Assembly (NCBI RefSeq): GCF_914767665.1
Contig: NC_059502.1
Location: 46,970,753 to 47,034,752, forward strand
From: Harmonia axyridis
Taxonomy: Eukaryota > Arthropoda > Insecta > Coleoptera > Coccinellidae
Length of the DNA stretch: 64,000 nucleotides
Reading direction: 5' to 3'
Below are positions 62,532 to 64,000 of the stretch, piece by piece (position 1 is the stretch's first letter; each line of letters opens with the position of its first letter). A program made the translations under genes and the position numbers. Under the pieces are notes generated by a model, which was not told the DNA's origin, ran no database searches, and saw only the letters and a list, made by a program, of their open reading frames with translations.

Positions 62532-64000
62532 CCGAAAGCTAGGCAAGAAATAAAGAGTATTTAAATCTACCTCGCTTCAGTCGATATCCCTTAAAATTGC
62601 AGACATTTATAGTACGACTGTTAACTAATCAAATATATCACAAAATGGGATTTTATCATGACATCGCCACAACTTATGGACAAGAAGAGGCAACAAGACT
62701 TAAAAGGTGGAGCTCAAATAATATCAAGCTGGCATCTGCCCGAAATAGGAGAATATTCCTGTTGGAGTGTAAGAGAAGAAATCTGGTACCTAATCATATA
62801 AATCACAGCATTAAAAGTGTTCAGAAGCTTTTTGAAATTGAAGGAGGGAAAAAACTAAATAAGAAAATCGATAATTTCAACAACAAGTTAACTAGTTCTA
62901 TCTCACGCTTGGAGGTTAATCATGTAAACTTAAGAATCAGTCATTTAGAAACAGCTAATGAGGATATTATGAGGATGTTAAAGGACATCATGTCACGAGA
63001 ATTGTTAATGGAGTTTAAGAAAAGACAGAGAATTCTATACAACAAACGATTCCATATAATAAAACTGACAAACATCAAAAAGATTGGAAAACTGGAAGAG
63101 ATGAATAAGCCAAATTGGAAGAATCAAGAAAAATGGTTTAGGAATCTGTCGTCAATACAGATTCCTAAAGAAATAGAAAATTTTCTATCGTTAGGATCGA
63201 AGTTCAGCATGGCTGTACCTGTAGGGGAGATATCGATGGACAATCTCATTGCCGATGTGGAAGATATTATTCAAAAGACAACTGAGAAGAATCAAGACCT
63301 ATACCGAGCAAAAGTATCCAGCATCATAGCCAGTTATATTCACAAAAATAGGGACATAATGTACCAAACAGACAGACCATATAGAATTGCAAGGGAATTT
63401 CTGAAAGCTAATGAAAATCTTATCATCCTTAATAGCGACAAAGGAGCAGTCACTGTGGCCATGGACAGAGAAGACTATACTCAAAAAATGTATACAATAA
63501 TAAATTCAGAAAGTTTCAAACAAATACCGAGAGATCCTACAACCACATTGCAAAACAAATGCAATGACTATGTAAGTAGACTTTTTAAATCTAACTCTAT
63601 CAGTAAAGAACAAGCAAAGGCCATGAAATGCTACAACTCAGTTTGTCCAAAAGTTTATGGAAATCCAAAGGTTCATAAATCAGGACACCCACTTCGACCA
63701 ATAGTTGCTAGCATACAGAGCCCAACATCAAATTTGGCGGAATTTCTGGCGAATATTCTATCGAATGCATATGAAAGAAATAATGAGTACTACATAAAAG
63801 ACACCTTTGAGTTTTCCAAATGCATGAACAACCTAGTCATTCCAGAAGGATATGAGCTAGCATCACTCGATGTGATAAATTTATTTGGCAATATTTACAA
63901 TGAATTGGTATTGAAGGTAATCGATATAAAGTGGACTAAAATTGAGGAACACTGCAACATTCCTAAGTCATTGTTCATGGAGATAATACAGTTTATTCTA
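62532..64000 (+). mobile_element. PLE family 3, inverted second copy, continues past the window end
   Basis: Positions 62532-64000 are the reverse complement of 60731-62199 with no difference noticed by eye. The copy starts exactly at CCGAAAGC, inside the hammerhead-like motif, so it lacks the CUGAUGA half. Two elements thus face away from a shared 332-bp segment. Confidence 0.9.
62645..64000 (+). CDS. Penelope-like polyprotein, second copy, N-terminal 452 codons (runs off the window)
   Basis: The ATG at 62645 starts the same MGFYHDIATTYG protein as the intact copy, and the frame is open to the last base of the window. It contains the coiled-coil region, RT fingers (LIILNSDKGAVTVAMDREDY), KVHKSGHPLRPIVAS and motif A ELASLDVINLFGNI. 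It stops at about residue 452, before motifs B and C and the nuclease. Whether this copy is complete cannot be seen here. Confidence 0.9.
   Translation, partial: MGFYHDIATTYGQEEATRLKRWSSNNIKLASARNRRIFLLECKRRNLVPNHINHSIKSVQKLFEIEGGKKLNKKIDNFNNKLTSSISRLEVNHVNLRISHLETANEDIMRMLKDIMSRELLMEFKKRQRILYNKRFHIIKLTNIKKIGKLEEMNKPNWKNQEKWFRNLSSIQIPKEIENFLSLGSKFSMAVPVGEISMDNLIADVEDIIQKTTEKNQDLYRAKVSSIIASYIHKNRDIMYQTDRPYRIAREFLKANENLIILNSDKGAVTVAMDREDYTQKMYTIINSESFKQIPRDPTTTLQNKCNDYVSRLFKSNSISKEQAKAMKCYNSVCPKVYGNPKVHKSGHPLRPIVASIQSPTSNLAEFLANILSNAYERNNEYYIKDTFEFSKCMNNLVIPEGYELASLDVINLFGNIYNELVLKVIDIKWTKIEEHCNIPKSLFMEIIQFIL

Overview
The window is AT-rich eukaryotic DNA, almost certainly from an insect. It holds one recognisable host gene: the 3' coding exon of a knirps/eagle-family (NR0A) nuclear receptor at about 5.7-6.5 kb, the kind of gene found in arthropod genomes. 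I cannot name the species; a beetle is plausible but unproven. Nearly everything else is transposable-element DNA, in nested, truncated and inverted pieces, joined by long (TA)n microsatellites. One 200-base N gap lies at 49079-49278.

Layout. 0-5 kb: the GIY-YIG end of a Penelope-like element (PLE), an RTE-type LINE broken by an I-group LINE, and a BEL/Pao relic. 5.6-8.2 kb: the knirps-family exon and its 3' flank. 8.2-23.6 kb: a near-intact PLE (family 1), a large inverted duplication (11.7-13.4 kb against 19.2-20.9 kb) flanking a truncated mariner and a full-length R4/Dong-clade LINE, a long-TIR DNA transposon, and a decayed PLE. 23.85-26.84 kb: a decayed Mutator-like element (MULE) with 9-bp target duplications and a SWIM zinc finger. 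27.6-29.8 kb: a fold-back DNA transposon. 30.5-34.3 kb: a Ty3/gypsy pol relic carrying a LINE tail. 35-39.5 kb: a PLE fragment with a 241-bp fold-back insertion, a transposase pseudogene and a LINE pseudogene. 39.7-45.6 kb: a second fold-back transposon, a PLE C-terminus and a second R4-like LINE. 45.7-48.95 kb: a head-to-head pair of family-1 PLEs. 49.3-55.9 kb: a LINE tail, a BEL/Pao pol and PLE pieces. 55.9-59.3 kb: three R4-like 3' ends and two TIR elements in (TA)n. 59.3-64 kb: an intact 845-residue PLE with LTR-like direct repeats, followed by an inverted second copy that runs off the window.

How the parts relate. Three unrelated element classes share (TA)n as their landing zone. R4-clade LINEs carry a restriction-like endonuclease, PLEs a GIY-YIG endonuclease, and the CAGGGTG-ended Tc1/mariner-like elements target TA. 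The two most interesting signals are RNA structures read directly from the sequence. First, five R4-like subfamilies share a covarying two-level hairpin in very short 3' UTRs that end in A-runs and then TA repeats. Second, six PLE lineages carry a hammerhead-like core next to their termini, with coupled changes at positions 3 and 8 and a palindrome where helix III should be. One such motif sits in a short fold-back insertion that has a 13-bp target duplication and interrupts another PLE.
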